DNA of 64,000 nucleotides, taken from B33-G16 sp964611035. Lineage in GTDB: Bacteria > Desulfobacterota > DSM-4660 > Desulfatiglandales > B25-G16. The stretch spans positions 1 through 64,000 of the forward strand of contig CAZSWT010000008.1 of assembly GCA_964611035.1 (NCBI GenBank), written 5' to 3'. The position numbers and the translations under genes are program-made. Each line of letters begins with the position of its first letter. The stretch's first letter is position 1. The notes under the pieces were generated by a model. That model worked only from the letters and a program-made list of their open reading frames with translations. It was not told the origin of the DNA and did not search any database. Positions 42,150 through 51,648 of the stretch are shown here, piece after piece.

Positions 42150-42959
42150 ATGGTCAGTCCAGTATTTAAACCTATCAAACAAGAAAAGGTATCTCAAAAA
42201 GTAGCCAACCAGATAAAATCGCTTATAGCAGAAGGTAAATTAAGGCCTGGCGATATGCTGCCCCCTGAGAGAGAACTCGTTGGCCTTTTCAACGTGAGTC
42301 GCCCATCACTCCGTGAGGCATTGAACTCCCTCGTGGGTATGGGATTCCTTGAGATGACGCAGGGCAACAGGACGGTGGTAAAATCCCTGGCCTCGGGTAT
42401 AATACGTGAGCCGATCGATCACCTTTTAAAGGACGATATTACCACTGCCTTCGAGCTTATAGAGGTAAGAAAGGCTATTGAGACATGGAATGCCTATTTT
42501 GCAGCTAAGAGAGCCACACCTGATGATATAGCCCGTCTTGAGGAAAATATCGAATCAATGGGAAAAGTGATTAAAGGTGAAGGCTCCACTCTTGAAAAGG
42601 AAGATGGCCTTGAAAAGGAAGATGCGGATTTTCATCTCGCAATCTCTGAGGCAACCCACAATAAGATCCAGACCCACATAATGTACACCATATATGATAT
42701 TCTTAAAAAGTTTATTAGAAAGTACTATGAAAATATCAACTATAATGATATATACAATCAGCACGCTAATGTAGTTAAGGCAATAAAGAAAAGGGATTCT
42801 GATCTGGCAAGGGTGAGTATCCTCGAACATCTTGATTATGTAGAATCCAGAATTAGAGAGGCAGTGGAATCTAATAAAGGATCTGGAGAAAAGAAAGAAG
42901 GCCCACGTGAGACAACTTCAGTTTTCGAAGTCATCGGGAACGATAAAATCTCAATATGA
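42150..42959 (+). CDS. GntR-family regulator, FadR/LldR type
   Basis: 269 residues. Winged HTH (VANQIKSLIAEGKLRPGDML, ELVGLFNVSRPSLREALNSL) and an FCD domain containing DADFHLAISEATHNKI and QHANVVKAIKKRD with candidate metal-binding histidines. FCD regulators of this subgroup (LldR, PdhR, GlcC) respond to lactate, glycolate or pyruvate, which fits both neighbouring operons. Divergent to the CoA-ligase operon and upstream of the importer genes. Confidence 0.9.
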   Translation: MVSPVFKPIKQEKVSQKVANQIKSLIAEGKLRPGDMLPPERELVGLFNVSRPSLREALNSLVGMGFLEMTQGNRTVVKSLASGIIREPIDHLLKDDITTAFELIEVRKAIETWNAYFAAKRATPDDIARLEENIESMGKVIKGEGSTLEKEDGLEKEDADFHLAISEATHNKIQTHIMYTIYDILKKFIRKYYENINYNDIYNQHANVVKAIKKRDSDLARVSILEHLDYVESRIREAVESNKGSGEKKEGPRETTSVFEVIGNDKISI

Positions 42960-43019
42960 AAGGAGGTGAATTCAGTACTGGTTTAGTGGTTAATTAATTT
43001 AACTAATAGGAGGTGTGTT

Positions 43020-44297
43020 ATGAGAAAGGTATCAATAATTGCTGTAGTGGCGCTTTTTATTGGGGTGTTCTCTTTTGTGCAGCCGGCGACTGCTGCCGAG
43101 CCCGTCCGCTTAGGCCTTCTTTTGCCGTATACCGGTGTTTGGGCCTGGGTGGCTGCTGGCGCTGACCCAGGTGCTGAGTTGGCAGTCCAGGAGATCAATG
43201 CAGACCGAAATCTGTGGCCAATTGGACGTAAGATTAAACTCTATAAAGCGGACACGGAAACGAAATCTAAACCCGCCATTGAAGGTGCAAGAAAGCTCTA
43301 TGATATCGACAAGGTTGTTGGGATTGTCGGGCCAACATCTGCAACGGTTCGTTCAGTCGTGCCGCTGAGTAAAGAGGCCAGTGCTTTACAGATCTCTCCA
43401 ACCGCTGGGACGACCAAACTCGATGTGATGGGTGGCGGAATCGATGATGAGCATATCTACCGGACGGTATCCTCCGACGTGGTTATGACTGCTGGCATGG
43501 TTTACTATGCAATGAAGACCTTTAAGCCTAAAAAGGCCGCAACCTTTACCGCAGATACTGAGGGATCCAGAAGCATCTTCGGAGGTGTTGTGGATGCATG
43601 CAAGGTGGTCGGTTTACCACTGGTTGACAAGATTGAATTCGCGCTCAACCAGGCATCGTATCGCGCCGAGCTCAAAAAACTCTTTAAACAAAAACCGCCG
43701 GTTATCTTCTGGGAGGCAAACCCTGAGACAGACGCGACCATCTTTAAACAGTGGTATGAAATGGGCTTGGGGGGTCAGTGGATCGGATCTGACTTTGCAA
43801 ACCGGACAAGCGCAAAGGCCGCTCTCCCTGCCAGTGAGGGTGCCATCGGGGTAAACCCGGGTGTTCTGGAAAACGAGCGCACCAAGGCCTGGGAGCAGAA
43901 ATTAAACAAGATATCGGGTAAGTCAGGGGTCACACCCTTTTCTCCAAATACCTATGATGCCTGCTTGATATTCGCCCTTGCCATCGAAAAGGCAAAATCC
44001 GCTGATAGACGGGCCATCATAAATGCTGCTCGAGCGGTTGCCCAACCCCCGGGAGAGAAGGTCTATACCTATGCTGATGGGATTAAGGCCCTGCGAGCTG
44101 GTAAAGAAATAAACTATGAGGGAATGGCTGGAACACAGGATTGGAACAAATACGGCGACCCTGTCACCTACCTGAAAGTGGAAGTAATGACAACCAAAGA
44201 TCCATCAGGGATGAAACGAATCGGTACGGTGATTCCAGATGATATCCAGGACATCATCGCTGGTGTTTTGGAGCTCCGTGCTAAAAGGGCTAAATAG
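43020..44297 (+). CDS. livK: Branched-chain-type ABC substrate-binding protein
   Basis: 425 residues with a Sec signal peptide (MRKVSIIAVVALFIGVFSFV, cleavage after ATAA). Periplasmic-binding type 6 fold: VRLGLLLPYTGVWAWVAAGA, IVGPTSATVRSVVPL, YRTVSSDVVMTAGMVYY. Ribosome-binding site AGGAGGTG. Because the same operon encodes a 2-hydroxyacid racemase and dehydrogenase, the ligand may be a 2-hydroxy or dicarboxylic acid rather than an amino acid; this is inference. Confidence 0.9.
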   Translation: MRKVSIIAVVALFIGVFSFVQPATAAEPVRLGLLLPYTGVWAWVAAGADPGAELAVQEINADRNLWPIGRKIKLYKADTETKSKPAIEGARKLYDIDKVVGIVGPTSATVRSVVPLSKEASALQISPTAGTTKLDVMGGGIDDEHIYRTVSSDVVMTAGMVYYAMKTFKPKKAATFTADTEGSRSIFGGVVDACKVVGLPLVDKIEFALNQASYRAELKKLFKQKPPVIFWEANPETDATIFKQWYEMGLGGQWIGSDFANRTSAKAALPASEGAIGVNPGVLENERTKAWEQKLNKISGKSGVTPFSPNTYDACLIFALAIEKAKSADRRAIINAARAVAQPPGEKVYTYADGIKALRAGKEINYEGMAGTQDWNKYGDPVTYLKVEVMTTKDPSGMKRIGTVIPDDIQDIIAGVLELRAKRAK

Positions 44298-44309
44298 TAA
44301 TTTGCTCAG

Positions 44310-44335
44310 CCGGGGGTGGTCAATTCCACCCCCGG
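44310..44335 (+). terminator. Hairpin between binding-protein and permease genes
   Basis: CCGGGGGTGG, six-base loop, CCACCCCCGG, then TAGTTTAATT. A perfect 10-bp GC-rich stem starting 13 bases after the stop codon. Probably a partial terminator or mRNA-stabilising end that raises binding-protein output relative to the permeases. Confidence 0.8.
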
Positions 44336-44368
44336 TAGTTTAATTATAACCTAAAGGTGGACGAAATC

Positions 44369-45268
44369 ATGGAAGACCTTCTCAGTTATGGACTACTTAC
44401 ATTTGCTACTTTAGCCTTACCGTCCCTTGGGCTGTGTCTCGCTATCAAGGTTACAAAATATTTCAATCTGACCTACGGGGATCTTGTAACTTCGGGCACT
44501 TTCCTTGCGTTACTCTTTAACCTTTCTTTTGGGATAAATATAGTATGGGCATTGATATTGTCCATGGCATTAACTGCCCTGCTCGGGGTTATTCTCCATA
44601 AGGTGATATTTAAACCCCTTATGGATATAAAGGTTGGACCGCTTACCCTTCTTGTTGTCTCCTTGGGGGCAGGATTCGTTATCCGCAATCTCATCCTGAT
44701 AGCCTGGGGCCCTCAGCCTTACCAGTTTAAGATACCTCTCGCCAGGGCAAAGCATCTCGGACCTTTCTTTTTTACTACGAATCAGATGTTTATTATCCTT
44801 GCAGTTATTTTAGTGGCTGTGGCGATCTTCTTGATGCTCCGTTACACACAGTTGGGCCGTCTCATGAGGGCCACATCAGATAACCCAGAGCTTTCTGAGA
44901 TACGAGGTATTTCTATCGAGCGGGTCTATGTGTACACGTGGATTATTGCCTGCGCCCTTGCCGCCATGGGAGGGGTCTTCATGGGTATCCTGGGAACAAT
45001 AAGATTTGAAATGGGCATTGGGGTCCTTGTGACCTTATTCGCATGCCTCATCGTGGGTGGCATAGATAATCCATATGGTGCTGTCTTCGGGGCCTTAATC
45101 ATTGCCTTTGCAATGGAAGCCACGGCAATATGGCTATCCCCACCATATAAGGTAGTTACTGCCTACTTATTAATGGTTATCATACTTCTTATTAAGCCAA
45201 GTGGACTTTTAGGAGGGGAGAAAATTCAATGGAAATATTTTCTTGGATTCTTACGATTGCGACAATAG
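44369..45268 (+). CDS. livH: ABC permease LivH type
   Basis: 299 residues from the ATG at 44369 (AAAGGTGG upstream; a GTG at 44357 is in frame). About eight helices; the family loop is KYFNLTYGDLVTSGTFLAL, and the coupling region is LMRATSDNPELSEIRGI. Its end overlaps the next gene by 40 bases. Confidence 0.9.
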   Translation: MEDLLSYGLLTFATLALPSLGLCLAIKVTKYFNLTYGDLVTSGTFLALLFNLSFGINIVWALILSMALTALLGVILHKVIFKPLMDIKVGPLTLLVVSLGAGFVIRNLILIAWGPQPYQFKIPLARAKHLGPFFFTTNQMFIILAVILVAVAIFLMLRYTQLGRLMRATSDNPELSEIRGISIERVYVYTWIIACALAAMGGVFMGILGTIRFEMGIGVLVTLFACLIVGGIDNPYGAVFGALIIAFAMEATAIWLSPPYKVVTAYLLMVIILLIKPSGLLGGEKIQWKYFLGFLRLRQ

Positions 45269-46170
45269 TAGCCATTTATTCTATCTTGGGTTTGGCATTA
45301 AATATCCATTTTGGGTATGCCAACCTTCCGAACTTCGGTATTGCAGGTTTTTTCGCGGTTGGGGCATACGCATCCGCAATTCTCACAGTTCCTCATAGAT
45401 TTCGTCAGATGGAAATCTTTGCTGGATTTCCTGGTGGAATCCCGGGGCGTATTGAAGCTCCATTTATTGTAGGGTTATTAGCGGCTATTGTTTTGGCTGC
45501 ACTTATTGGCTTCTTGATAGGTGTCCCACTTCTCAGGTTAAGGGAAGATTATCTTGCAGTCGCCTCTATAGGGATTGCTGAGACCATACATTATGTCGCC
45601 TTAAACGAGCTCTGGCTCACCACTGGCTCAGCTGGAATCCGTCTCATTCCTATGCCTACAGGCAACCGATATCTCTTTTTTCTTGTTGTGCTCCTGATTT
45701 TGGCCATAGCTTATTGGATAACGCAACGCTTTTATCATGCCCCTTTGGGACGTGTGTGGAGAGGTGTAAGAGAGGATGAGCTAATAACCTCCTCGTTAGG
45801 GAAATCCGTCTTTAGTGCCAGGATGTCGGCCTGGGTAGTTGGCTGTGCCATAATGGGGGCAGCGGGGAGCCTTTGGGCCCATTATGCAATGGCAATTCAG
45901 CCTGGTGAGTTTGTTCCTACTACTACATTTCTTGTATGGATATTCGTTATTGTAGGTGGTTTAAGGAACAATATGGGCATCCTTATAGGTGCGCTCCTTA
46001 TAATTGGGCTTTTTGAACAGGGGACACGCTTTCTGCCCGCCTTAGGCCCACCTTATGTTATGCCAGCCATGCGTCTTATCATTATTGGCCTGCTCCTTAT
46101 CGTATTTATTAGATTCAGACCTCAGGGGGCAATACCAGAAAGGGCAACAACCATAGAAAAGCATATTTAA
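45229..46170 (+). CDS. livM: ABC permease LivM type
   Basis: 313 residues, about eight to nine helices. LALNIHFGYANLPNFGIAGF is the family's conserved helix-loop, and WRGVREDELITSSLGKSV the ATPase-coupling region. Starts inside the end of livH with AGGAGG 11-12 bases upstream, so translation is coupled. Confidence 0.9.
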   Translation: MEIFSWILTIATIVAIYSILGLALNIHFGYANLPNFGIAGFFAVGAYASAILTVPHRFRQMEIFAGFPGGIPGRIEAPFIVGLLAAIVLAALIGFLIGVPLLRLREDYLAVASIGIAETIHYVALNELWLTTGSAGIRLIPMPTGNRYLFFLVVLLILAIAYWITQRFYHAPLGRVWRGVREDELITSSLGKSVFSARMSAWVVGCAIMGAAGSLWAHYAMAIQPGEFVPTTTFLVWIFVIVGGLRNNMGILIGALLIIGLFEQGTRFLPALGPPYVMPAMRLIIIGLLLIVFIRFRPQGAIPERATTIEKHI

Positions 46171-46188
46171 TGAAAGGAGATATCTTTT

Positions 46189-46950
46189 ATGGCCAGTATC
46201 TTTAATGCCAATCAGATATATTTGTACTTTGGAGGGATTAAGGCCCTCGATGGCCTTTCAATAGAGCTGGAGGAGAAAACCATTACAGCACTCATAGGTC
46301 CTAATGGGGCCGGCAAAACCACATTTTTTAATGTGGCAGGGGGTGTCTATCCTCCAGACAGCGGAGAAATTTATTTCAAAGGCGAAAGAATAGATGGTCT
46401 AAGGTCTGACCAGATATGCCTTAGGGGTTTGACCAGAACCTTTCAGATTGCCCGTAAACTCGGGGAAATGACCGTCTGGGAGAACATACTGTTGGCCCCA
46501 AAAAACCAGGTAGGAGAAGGTGTGTTCGGTGCCTTCAGATTTGGGGCTGTAAAAAAGCAGGAGAAAGAAAACTGGGAAAAGGCTAAAAGTCTTCTCAATG
46601 ACATGGGAATCTATGATCAACGGAATGAATATGCCAAAAATTTGAGTGCAGGAAAACGAAAAATGCTCGAGATCAGTCGAGCTATCATGACCGAACCGGA
46701 ACTCCTATTACTTGATGAGCCAACAGCCGGTGCAACAATCGACGAAACCAAAAGCATAATGAGTGGAATCGAGAGGTTGAAGGATGAAAAAGGCCTTACC
46801 TTTCTGGTAGTTGAGCACAAGATGGACGTAATCATGAATCTCTGCAACCCCATATATGTCATGTATTACGGCCAGAACCTGGCAAAAGGGGATCCACAGG
46901 AAATTCAGACCAACGAACGTGTCCTTGAAGTGTATTTAGGAGGAGGATAA
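46189..46950 (+). CDS. livG: ABC ATPase LivG type
   Basis: 253 residues. Walker A LIGPNGAGKTTFFN, signature LSAGKRKMLEISRAI, Walker B LLLLDEPTAGATID, H-loop VVEHKMD. AAAGGAGA ribosome-binding site. One of the two cytoplasmic ATPases of the importer. Confidence 0.94.
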   Translation: MASIFNANQIYLYFGGIKALDGLSIELEEKTITALIGPNGAGKTTFFNVAGGVYPPDSGEIYFKGERIDGLRSDQICLRGLTRTFQIARKLGEMTVWENILLAPKNQVGEGVFGAFRFGAVKKQEKENWEKAKSLLNDMGIYDQRNEYAKNLSAGKRKMLEISRAIMTEPELLLLDEPTAGATIDETKSIMSGIERLKDEKGLTFLVVEHKMDVIMNLCNPIYVMYYGQNLAKGDPQEIQTNERVLEVYLGGG

Positions 46951-46951
46951 G

Positions 46952-47662
46952 ATGAATATATTGGAAACCAGGGATCTGCAATCAGGATATGGCAAGGCCC
47001 TGATCCTGCAGGGCCTCTCTGTAGATGTTGAGGAAGGTGGCTTTACCGCTGTCATAGGGCCCAATGGAGCGGGAAAAACAACATTCCTCAGGTCGGTTTA
47101 TGGTATCTGTGATTTCTATGGGGGTACCATCACGTATAAGGGTGAAGATATTACGCGGCTCGCTCCTGACAAGATATCCGATAAGGGGGTAAATTACGTT
47201 CCACAGGACGACAGTATCTTTCCCACGCTCACGGTATTCGAAAACCTCCGAATGGGTGTCGTCAAGGAGAAATCAAAGGAAACCATTAATACACGCCTGG
47301 AGATGGTATATAATCGTTTTCCTGTTTTGAAAGATAGGCGGGGTCAGTTGGGTGGCACATTAAGCGGAGGTGAGCGACAGATGCTGGCCGTTGCTTGTGC
47401 CTTGATGACCGATCCTGATCTACTTCTTTTGGATGAGCCAACTGCCGGCCTGCAACCTACTCTGGTACAGGGCCTATTTGATGAAATAACAAGGCTTAAC
47501 GAAGAGGGAAAATCAATACTCCTTGTGGAGCAAAATGCAAAGATGGCATTAGAGCATGCCCAAAAAGGATATATCCTCGAGGGTGGAAAAATAAAACTAT
47601 ATGATGATGCAGATAAACTATTAAACTCTGAAGAGGTTATGAAGCACTATTTAGCTATATAA
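46952..47662 (+). CDS. livF: ABC ATPase LivF type
   Basis: 236 residues. Walker A VIGPNGAGKTTFLR, signature LSGGERQMLAVACAL, Walker B LLLLDEPTAGLQP. It begins one base after the livG stop. A rho-independent-type terminator follows at 47702-47736. Confidence 0.94.
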   Translation: MNILETRDLQSGYGKALILQGLSVDVEEGGFTAVIGPNGAGKTTFLRSVYGICDFYGGTITYKGEDITRLAPDKISDKGVNYVPQDDSIFPTLTVFENLRMGVVKEKSKETINTRLEMVYNRFPVLKDRRGQLGGTLSGGERQMLAVACALMTDPDLLLLDEPTAGLQPTLVQGLFDEITRLNEEGKSILLVEQNAKMALEHAQKGYILEGGKIKLYDDADKLLNSEEVMKHYLAI

Positions 47663-47701
47663 CTTAAGCAAAAAATAGTGTCTTTCTGGTTTTATATCAT
47701 T

Positions 47702-47736
47702 AAAAAAGGGAAAGGGAAAATGCCTCTCCCTTTTTT
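47702..47736 (+). terminator. Intrinsic terminator after livF
   Basis: AAAAAAGGGAAAGG pairs with CCTCTCCCTTTTTT (one mismatch) across a seven-base loop, and the descending arm ends in six T. It separates the importer genes from the racemase/dehydrogenase genes, which may have their own promoter or depend on read-through. Confidence 0.8.
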
Positions 47737-47805
47737 AATCTTTTATTGAAATGCTCCCTATTCAGGGGCAGCAAGACAACTCAATTGTAATAAGGGATTT
47801 TTCAA

Positions 47806-49092
47806 ATGTCCATATATAAGATGGAATATGGGGATCAATTTTTGTCTGTGGAGCTTAGCAGAGGAAAGGTTCTTGGCACTATAGAGGCCAAAAAGGTAGA
47901 AAAAATCACGGACCTTCCAGCTATAATTATAGAGCTGTTAAGGAACCCTATAGCCTCTCCCCCTCTTGATAAGATTGTTTATGGAGAAGATACTGTTATA
48001 ATCCTTGCTCCGGATATAACCAGGCTGTGGGCGGGGCCTGACCAATTCTTACCGCCCCTTGTTGATGAGTTAAACAAAGTCGGGGTAATGGATGATAAGA
48101 TAACAATCTTGTTGGGGAACGGTGACCACAGGAGGCATACACCAGGGGAAGTAGAGAGACTTGTCGGCAGGGATTTGATGGACAGGATAAATGTTTTCGA
48201 TCACCTGGCAAGGGAAAAAGAAGAGCTTACCTATCTGGGGGAGACATCCAGAGGAAATAAGACCTGGATAAACCGAAGGGTCATGGAAGCGGATAAGGTT
48301 ATACTTACAGGAGGCATCGTTTACCACTTTCTAACGGGTTTCGGAGGTGGTCCAAAGGCCCTATCAATTGGAGTGGCTGGGTATGATACCATACAGGTAA
48401 ATCACCGCTTTGCCCTTGGTAGCCCTGAAGAAGGTATCAACCCAAAGGTTCAATCAGGATATGTTGATGACAACCCCCTTCGGGATGACATTATCGAGAT
48501 TATGAAGATGGCTAAGGCCCATTTTCTTCTTAATACGATAATAAATCCACAAAAGGAAATTGCCGGTGTTGTTGCAGGAGACCCCCTCGCTGCACACATA
48601 GAAGGATGCCGGCTGGCAGAGAAGTTCTTTTCTATTCACACCAACCTGAAAGGGGATATGATTGTTGCAAGTGCTATGGGCTATCCTGAGGATATAAATC
48701 TATATCAAGTTTATAAGGCCTTTGATAATATTAGCAGGGTGACCAAACCAGGAGGGGTTATCATCCTGTTTGCAGAATGCAGGGATGGCATGGGTAACGA
48801 TGATTTTTCGCATATATTAAGCAAGTTTTCATCAAATAGAGATAGGTACAATTTGCTTAAGGATAATTGCACCATTGGTGGCCTGATGGGTTTTGGTATC
48901 GCCCTATGGGCTGAAAGGTTTAAGATCGTGCTTTATTCCTCTATTAGTCCAGAAGAGCTACAAAATTCAGGGATTATACCTGCATCTTCGCCACAAGAGG
49001 CAATATCAATAGGATATGATTTAGCACCTGATAATCCTGAAATTGTCTTTATGCCGCATAGCTCTGTAACATTTCCTGTCCTTGAGATATAA
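47806..49092 (+). CDS. larA: LarA-like lactate (2-hydroxyacid) racemase, nickel-pincer family
   Basis: 428 residues, DUF2088/LarA family. Residues H108 (GNGDHRR), H174 (GIVYHF), K184 (GGGPKAL) and H200 (VNHRF) fall at the same numbers as the catalytic and cofactor-linked residues of Lactobacillus LarA, where Lys184 carries the pyridinium-thioamide nickel cofactor. So an active racemase or related hydride-transfer isomerase is likely. The cofactor genes larB, larC and larE are not in the window. The D-specific dehydrogenase encoded next would consume one enantiomer, so the racemase gives access to the other. Confidence 0.85.
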   Translation: MSIYKMEYGDQFLSVELSRGKVLGTIEAKKVEKITDLPAIIIELLRNPIASPPLDKIVYGEDTVIILAPDITRLWAGPDQFLPPLVDELNKVGVMDDKITILLGNGDHRRHTPGEVERLVGRDLMDRINVFDHLAREKEELTYLGETSRGNKTWINRRVMEADKVILTGGIVYHFLTGFGGGPKALSIGVAGYDTIQVNHRFALGSPEEGINPKVQSGYVDDNPLRDDIIEIMKMAKAHFLLNTIINPQKEIAGVVAGDPLAAHIEGCRLAEKFFSIHTNLKGDMIVASAMGYPEDINLYQVYKAFDNISRVTKPGGVIILFAECRDGMGNDDFSHILSKFSSNRDRYNLLKDNCTIGGLMGFGIALWAERFKIVLYSSISPEELQNSGIIPASSPQEAISIGYDLAPDNPEIVFMPHSSVTFPVLEI

Positions 49093-49128
49093 TAATTTAT
49101 TTCCGCATGTATGGGAGGATTTGATTGT

Positions 49129-50502
49129 ATGAATAATATGCATAAATTTATTGATATTGTCGGGGAAGATAACTTCTCAGATAAAATAGAGGATCTTATC
49201 CCATATTCATATGATGCCTCAATAAATGTTTACAGGCCTGATGCCTTGATCTGGCCTGAAACAAAAGAACAGATATCTCAGATAGTTACCATTGCAAACA
49301 AAAAAGGGGTACCGATCATCCCCAGGGGTGCTGGAACAAGCCTGAGCGGTGGGGTAATAGCAATTGAGGGAGGCATTGTTATTGATGTTTCAAAAATGAA
49401 TAAGATCATAGAAATTAAGATCGAAGACAGATATGCCACAGTTCAGCCAGGGGTGATATGTGATGATTTGAACAAAGAACTTTCAAAATATAAATTTATC
49501 TTTCCTCCTGATCCGGCCAGCAGTTCTGTATCCACTATTGGGGGAAATGTTGCCACCAATGCCGGCGGAATAAAAGGCGCTAAATACGGCACAACCCGTG
49601 ACTATGTCCTTGGCCTTGAGGTAGTTATCCCAACAGGGGAAATAATGCACACAGGTGCACACACAATGAAGTGTGTGTCCGGATATGACCTTCCAAAGCT
49701 CTTTACTGGTTCTGAAGGGACCCTTGGGGTAATAACGGAGGTTACCCTCAAGATAAACCCTGTTCCGCTCCATGCAATGACAGCCATGGCAACCTTTGAT
49801 CGTCTGGAAGATGCAGGACATGCTATCTCTGAGACAATGACCGGCAGCAACCTAATACCTAGTGTCATGGAGATATTAGACAAGGTAACACTTAAATCTA
49901 TCAGGGAAAATACCTCATTGGAATTGCCTGAATGTGAGGCCATGCTCCTAACCGAGACAGATGGGTACACTTGGCAGGAGGTAGAGGCCCAGATGATGGT
50001 CATCCTTGAAATATTTAAGAAAAATAATCCCCTAACTATTAAAACTGCAAAGGAAGAAAAAGAACGGATGGAATTATGGGAGGCAAGGAAAGGTGCCTAT
50101 GCTACCCTTTCAAGGATCAGCACTGGTGTCTTGGATGATGTCACGGTTCCTATTTCAAAATTTACCGATCTTCTGGTAGGGGTACAGGAAATTTCCAAAA
50201 AAAGGGGGTTGGTAATTGGGACTTATGGACATGCAGGGGATGGGAACCTTCACCCACAAATACTCTATGATACATATGATCCTGAACAGGTAAAAAAAAT
50301 GGAGATGGTCGAATCGGATCTGTTTCACCTTGCAGTATCCCTAAACGGCACACTCACCGGTGAACATGGAATCGGTCTATCAAAGGCAGATTATATGGGC
50401 CTTGAACATGACAGTGTAGAGATGGAGGTCATGAAAAAAATCAAAAAGGCACTCGACCCAAATAATATTATGAACCCCGGAAAGATGGCCCTGCATTTTT
50501 AA
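49129..50502 (+). CDS. D-2-hydroxyacid (D-lactate) dehydrogenase, GlcD/DLD-like flavoprotein
   Basis: 457 residues from the ATG at 49129, which has GGGAGG upstream; an ATG at 49111 is also in frame. FAD site VPIIPRGAGTSLSGG, PASSSVSTIGGNVATNAGG; C-terminal TYGHAGDGNLHPQILYD and GTLTGEHGIGLSK. Located between larA and an HdrD-like gene (12 bp gap), which suggests lactate or a related 2-hydroxyacid as substrate with the HdrD-like protein as electron acceptor. Confidence 0.92.
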   Translation: MNNMHKFIDIVGEDNFSDKIEDLIPYSYDASINVYRPDALIWPETKEQISQIVTIANKKGVPIIPRGAGTSLSGGVIAIEGGIVIDVSKMNKIIEIKIEDRYATVQPGVICDDLNKELSKYKFIFPPDPASSSVSTIGGNVATNAGGIKGAKYGTTRDYVLGLEVVIPTGEIMHTGAHTMKCVSGYDLPKLFTGSEGTLGVITEVTLKINPVPLHAMTAMATFDRLEDAGHAISETMTGSNLIPSVMEILDKVTLKSIRENTSLELPECEAMLLTETDGYTWQEVEAQMMVILEIFKKNNPLTIKTAKEEKERMELWEARKGAYATLSRISTGVLDDVTVPISKFTDLLVGVQEISKKRGLVIGTYGHAGDGNLHPQILYDTYDPEQVKKMEMVESDLFHLAVSLNGTLTGEHGIGLSKADYMGLEHDSVEMEVMKKIKKALDPNNIMNPGKMALHF

Positions 50503-50513
50503 AAGGATAGATT

Positions 50514-51626
50514 ATGTCTGAACCACTTGAATTGAGTAAAAAATATCAACATATGGTTACTCAGTGTTCGCGCTGTGGTTTTTGTCGTATGGTTTGCCCT
50601 ATATTCGACATAACAAAAAACTGGGCGACAAATGCCGGGGGTAAAATGGTCCTCATAAAAGAGATAATAGATGAAAAAACCAAACCCTCAGAGGGCATTG
50701 CAAAATCATTACTTAATTGTACTACCTGTATGAATTGCACCATAAATTGCCCATCAGGTGTTGACCCTCCAGAGGTAATCAGGGCCGCACGCAAGGATAT
50801 GGTAAACCTGGGATATGACAATATGTTTAAGGCTATGTCCGATGTTATTGCAAAGACAGGAAATCTTTACGGCGAGGAGGAAAAACCCGATTGGGGCCAT
50901 AAACATGAAAAAGCCCCTTATGTCCTTTTTGTGGGCTGCGTAGGGACCTATAGGGAGCGAGAAAGCGTAGAAAAAACGATAAAACTCTTGGATATTCTGG
51001 GAGTAAAATTTACCATGATTGATGAGGTTTGCTGCAGTGGGGTGTTAGAGGATGTCGGTTATCAGGCACGCAAGGAGTTGGCAAGGCATAATATCAATGA
51101 ATTTCATAGAACTGGGGCAAAGACACTTATCACTACATGCCCCTACTGTTATCGGACATTTAAAAACCACCCTTTTTATAAGGATTTAAACCTCGAGTTA
51201 AAACACATCACCCAGTTTCTGGCAGAATACGACTTTAAGGTCAAAACTGATAAAAAGGTTACGTACCACGACCCCTGTGATCTTGGTCGCCATGAGGGTA
51301 TATATGAGGAGCCGAGGCAAATTATCCGTAAGATTGCTCCCAATTTTGTGGAACCAGAGCGAACCAGGGAAAACGCCATGTGTTGTGGTGCAGGAGGAGG
51401 AGTTCGTGGTTCATTCCCCAAAGAATCCATAACGATTGCTAGAAACCGGCTAAGGAAGATCATTGAAGAGACAGGGGCAGAAATCCTGCTTACTGAATGC
51501 CCTTCGTGCTTGCATAACTTCAGGAACGCCAAGCTTAGAAGGTGGAATATCGAAATCTATAATATTACTGAGTTCATTGCGATACTTTACAAGGAAATGG
51601 ATGTCCGTGAAACCGTGGCTGCATAA
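50514..51626 (+). CDS. HdrD/GlcF-like Fe-S oxidoreductase
   Basis: 370 residues. N-terminal [4Fe-4S] motifs CSRCGFCRMVCPIF and CTTCMNCTINCPSG, then two CCG domains: VCCSGVLED..CPYCYRT and HDPCDLGR..CCGAGGGVRG..CPSC. A different lineage from the two near-identical paralogues at 33460 and 52080. It probably takes electrons from the flavoprotein encoded just upstream. Confidence 0.92.
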   Translation: MSEPLELSKKYQHMVTQCSRCGFCRMVCPIFDITKNWATNAGGKMVLIKEIIDEKTKPSEGIAKSLLNCTTCMNCTINCPSGVDPPEVIRAARKDMVNLGYDNMFKAMSDVIAKTGNLYGEEEKPDWGHKHEKAPYVLFVGCVGTYRERESVEKTIKLLDILGVKFTMIDEVCCSGVLEDVGYQARKELARHNINEFHRTGAKTLITTCPYCYRTFKNHPFYKDLNLELKHITQFLAEYDFKVKTDKKVTYHDPCDLGRHEGIYEEPRQIIRKIAPNFVEPERTRENAMCCGAGGGVRGSFPKESITIARNRLRKIIEETGAEILLTECPSCLHNFRNAKLRRWNIEIYNITEFIAILYKEMDVRETVAA

Positions 51627-51648
51627 ATTTAATTAAAAAAATGGAGGT

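Noticed and set aside
43020..47662. Amino acid (leucine/isoleucine/valine) importer
   Set aside because: The family covers many ligands; the operon context points to hydroxyacids, so no amino acid specificity is claimed. The liv symbols only mark the family.
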